This document shows, one piece after another, positions 6,322 to 8,085 of a stretch of DNA of 8,085 bases (position 1 is its first letter; every line of letters starts with the position of its first letter). This DNA is from CAZYWA01 sp964650975 [NCBI: uncultured bacterium] (GTDB lineage Bacteria; JADJOY01). The position numbers and the translations under genes were made by a program. Location of the stretch: positions 1 through 8,085 of the forward strand of contig CAZYWA010000369.1 of the NCBI GenBank assembly GCA_964650975.1, written 5' to 3'. The notes under the pieces are model-generated. The model saw only the letters and a list, made by a program, of their open reading frames with translations. It did not search any database and was not told the origin of the DNA.

Positions 6322-7917
6322 ATGTACCTGCTCACCGCGGCCGAGATGGCCGAGCTCGACCGGCGCACGATCCAGGACGTCGGACTTCCCGGCGCGGTGC
6401 TGATGGAGAACGCGGGCCGCGGAGCCGCCCGCGCGCTGCTCGGCCACTTCGGCCGGACGCCGCGCGCGGTCGCGGTGGTGTGCGGTACCGGAAACAACGG
6501 CGGCGACGGGTTCGTGATCGCGAGGTTGCTGCGAGAGCTCGACTTCGACGTGCGTGTGGCGCTCTTGGGTGCGCGCGAGCGGCTGTCCGGCGATGCGGCG
6601 CTGCATTTCGGTGCGCTGGTTCGCAGTGGCGTCGTCGTCGTCGACGACCTCTCGGACGAGCCCGCGCTGGCGCGGTGGATCGCCGAGCGCGGTGATGTCG
6701 CGCTCGCGATCGACGCGATCTTCGGCACCGGCCTCCGGTCCGAGGTCACCGGGATCGCGCGGCGCGCGATCGAGTGGCTCGGCGACGCGGGTGTTCCGGT
6801 CGTGGCGATCGACATTCCTTCGGGGGTCGATGCCACCACCGGCCGCATCCTGGGGATCGCGTCGACCTGCGCGCTGACCGTCACCTTCGGCTTTCCCAAG
6901 CTGGGGCACGTGCTGCCGCCCGGCTCTGATCGCGCGGGAACGGTGCGCGTCGTGGACATCGGGATTCCGCGCGCGCTGACGAGCACGGGCGCGGTGGATG
7001 CGCGGCTCATCACCAGGCGGTCGGTGGCGGATCGTCTGCCATCCCGTCCGGCTCAAGCGCACAAGGGCAGCTTCGGCCACGTGCTGGTGATCGCCGGCTC
7101 GCGCGGGCTCGAGGGAGCCGGGGCACTGGCGTGCCTCGCGGCGCTGCGCGCGGGAGCCGGATTGACGACCTGGGCCGGGCCGGCGGGAGCCGCCGATCGC
7201 GCCCGGATCGCGCCGGAGATCATGACGGTCCGGATCCCCGACCTCGGACACGGGCGTTTCGGGATCGAGAGCCTGGCCGATGTGGAACGAGCCGCGCAGG
7301 GCAAGACCGCGGTGGCACTCGGCCCGGGGTTAGGACGCGACCCCGATACCGGGGCGATGGTGCGGCGCCTGGTCGCGACCCTCACGTTGCCGATGATCGT
7401 GGATGCCGACGCACTTCACGCGCTGGCGGGCGATCCGAGTGCCTTGGCGCAGGCACCCGCGCCGCGGGTTCTCACGCCACACCCCGGTGAGATGGCCGGG
7501 CTCGCCGGTTGCTCCACCGCCGATGTGCAGTCCGATCGGATCGGCGTGGCGCGGAGATTCGCGCGCGAGCATCGCGCTCACCTGGTGCTCAAGGGAGCGG
7601 GCACGGTCGTCGCGCATCCCGATGGGCGCGTGGGCGTGAATCAGACCGGCAATCCCGGAATGGCCACGGGCGGAATGGGTGACGTTCTCACCGGGATCCT
7701 GGGCTCGCTCCTGGCACAGCGAGTTCCGCCCGATGCCGCCGCCGAGATCGCGGTGTATCTCCACGGGGCCGCGGGCGACCGCGTCGCGAGCGAGATCGGC
7801 ACGGCGGGCCTCCTGGCGAGCGAAGTGGCGAACTCGATTCCGCGGGAGCTCGCGGACCTCAAGCTCGGCCGCGCTCCCGCGGCCGCCCCGCGCATCGACT
7901 GGGTGGAGGCGCCATGA
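6322..7917 (+). CDS. nnr: Bifunctional NAD(P)H-hydrate epimerase / ADP-dependent dehydratase (NnrE-NnrD fusion)
   Basis: Repairs hydrated NADH and NADPH: the N-terminal half interconverts R and S hydrates and the C-terminal half dehydrates the S form using ADP. The 531-residue product is the usual fused YjeF form. The epimerase domain (about 1-220) has MYLLTAAEMAELD at the start, GTGNNGGDG at 55-63, DAIFGTG at 131-137 and DIPSGVD at 164-170. The ribokinase-like dehydratase domain (about 235-520) has HKGSFGH from H247, GPGLG at 334-338, DADAL from D361, TPHPGE at 385-390, LKGAG with K424 and NPGMATGGMGD at 444-454, ending in catalytic D454. ATG 6322 was chosen because the epimerase N-terminus begins there and it lies 10 bases after the pdxJ stop; the frame is open upstream, but that part is out-of-frame pdxJ. 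The ribosome site is poor (ACGGA at 6311-6315 at best). The stop overlaps the tsaE start (ATGA). Confidence 0.97.
   Translation: MYLLTAAEMAELDRRTIQDVGLPGAVLMENAGRGAARALLGHFGRTPRAVAVVCGTGNNGGDGFVIARLLRELDFDVRVALLGARERLSGDAALHFGALVRSGVVVVDDLSDEPALARWIAERGDVALAIDAIFGTGLRSEVTGIARRAIEWLGDAGVPVVAIDIPSGVDATTGRILGIASTCALTVTFGFPKLGHVLPPGSDRAGTVRVVDIGIPRALTSTGAVDARLITRRSVADRLPSRPAQAHKGSFGHVLVIAGSRGLEGAGALACLAALRAGAGLTTWAGPAGAADRARIAPEIMTVRIPDLGHGRFGIESLADVERAAQGKTAVALGPGLGRDPDTGAMVRRLVATLTLPMIVDADALHALAGDPSALAQAPAPRVLTPHPGEMAGLAGCSTADVQSDRIGVARRFAREHRAHLVLKGAGTVVAHPDGRVGVNQTGNPGMATGGMGDVLTGILGSLLAQRVPPDAAAEIAVYLHGAAGDRVASEIGTAGLLASEVANSIPRELADLKLGRAPAAAPRIDWVEAP
7905..7909 (+). promoter_or_regulatory. 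Ribosome binding site of tsaE
   Basis: GGAGG, the best Shine-Dalgarno match in the window, ends 4 bases before the ATG at 7914. It lies inside the last codons of nnr and supports the ATGA-overlap start. Confidence 0.7.
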
Positions 7918-8085
7918 TCCGGCAATGGATCAGCTCCTCTCCGGACGACACGCTGGGCCTGGGCCGAGCGGTCGCGCGGCACGCGACGCCGGGTCTCACG
8001 ATCGGCCTCGAAGGCCCGCTCGGCGCGGGCAAGACGCTCTTCACGCGCGGCCTTTACGAGGGGCTGGGCCTCGCCGAGTCCGAAT
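7914..8085 (+). CDS. tsaE: tRNA threonylcarbamoyladenosine biosynthesis ATPase TsaE (3' partial)
   Basis: Small P-loop ATPase that works with TsaB and TsaD to install t6A at position 37 of ANN-decoding tRNAs. Only 57 codons are visible before the window ends. They show the family N-terminus: a short variable segment, T13-L-G-L-G (matching the T..LG pattern before the first helix), then Walker A GPLGAGKT at 34-41 followed by LFTRGLYEGLG, the usual TsaE arrangement of P-loop, T..RG and GLG. Many homologues have D where this one has P35; the position is the x of GxxxxGKT and is not catalytic. Switch and Walker B regions (DxYR, EW motifs) are outside the window, so their integrity is unknown. ATG 7914 overlaps the nnr stop and has a strong GGAGG. 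Placement directly after nnr is common in bacteria and supports the call. Confidence 0.93.
   Translation, partial: MIRQWISSSPDDTLGLGRAVARHATPGLTIGLEGPLGAGKTLFTRGLYEGLGLAESE

Noticed and set aside
6631-6648. (GTC)4 repeat running into the 12-bp palindrome GTCGTCGACGAC, as an operator or repeat
   Set aside because: It lies inside the nnr epimerase domain and encodes the plausible strand VVVVDD. The palindrome follows directly from Val and Asp codons.
5460-7013. Minus-strand open frame of 517 codons antisense to glmM/pdxJ/nnr
   Set aside because: Long antisense frames are expected where third codon positions are almost always G or C. The translation is Arg/Ser/Pro/His-rich with no recognisable motif, while the sense strand holds three intact enzymes.

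Overview
The window is a dense, single-strand run of housekeeping genes from a high-G+C bacterium (G+C judged by eye, not counted; third codon positions are nearly all G or C). All eight genes are on the + strand: ftsH (5' end cut by the window) - folP - cdaA - cdaR/ybbR - glmM - pdxJ - nnr (NnrE-NnrD fusion) - tsaE (3' end cut). No RNA gene, mobile element, CRISPR array, integrase, IS end or atypical-composition island is visible. The order ftsH-folP-cdaA-ybbR-glmM-pdxJ-nnr-tsaE is, from memory, the arrangement seen in Deltaproteobacteria in the broad sense (Desulfobacterota, Myxococcota) and some related high-G+C candidate phyla. I therefore infer a Gram-negative from such a lineage, but no single protein here settles the phylum.

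Layout: 2-1453 encodes the AAA+ and zinc-protease parts of FtsH; the N-terminal membrane part lies upstream of the window. An 86-base spacer (1454-1539) is the only intergenic stretch of any size and holds two small GC-rich hairpins without T tracts. From folP (1540) onward the genes are packed: folP/cdaA and cdaA/cdaR share GTGA, and cdaR/glmM, glmM/pdxJ and nnr/tsaE share ATGA. Only pdxJ-nnr is separated, by 10 bases. This suggests one polycistronic unit with translational coupling. No promoter or intrinsic terminator was recognised between the genes.

How the genes fit together: FtsH does membrane-protein quality control. FolP makes dihydropteroate for folate. CdaA (diadenylate cyclase), CdaR (its YbbR-domain membrane-anchored partner) and GlmM (phosphoglucosamine mutase, first committed step to UDP-GlcNAc) form the well-known c-di-AMP/cell-wall module. 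PdxJ makes pyridoxine 5'-phosphate, Nnr repairs damaged NAD(P)H hydrates, and TsaE supports t6A tRNA modification. All catalytic motifs I checked are intact. I found no evidence of a previously undescribed system. The most useful second looks are the c-di-AMP module in a probable Gram-negative, the absence of acpS between pdxJ and nnr, and a terminator-like hairpin plus T tract inside pdxJ.
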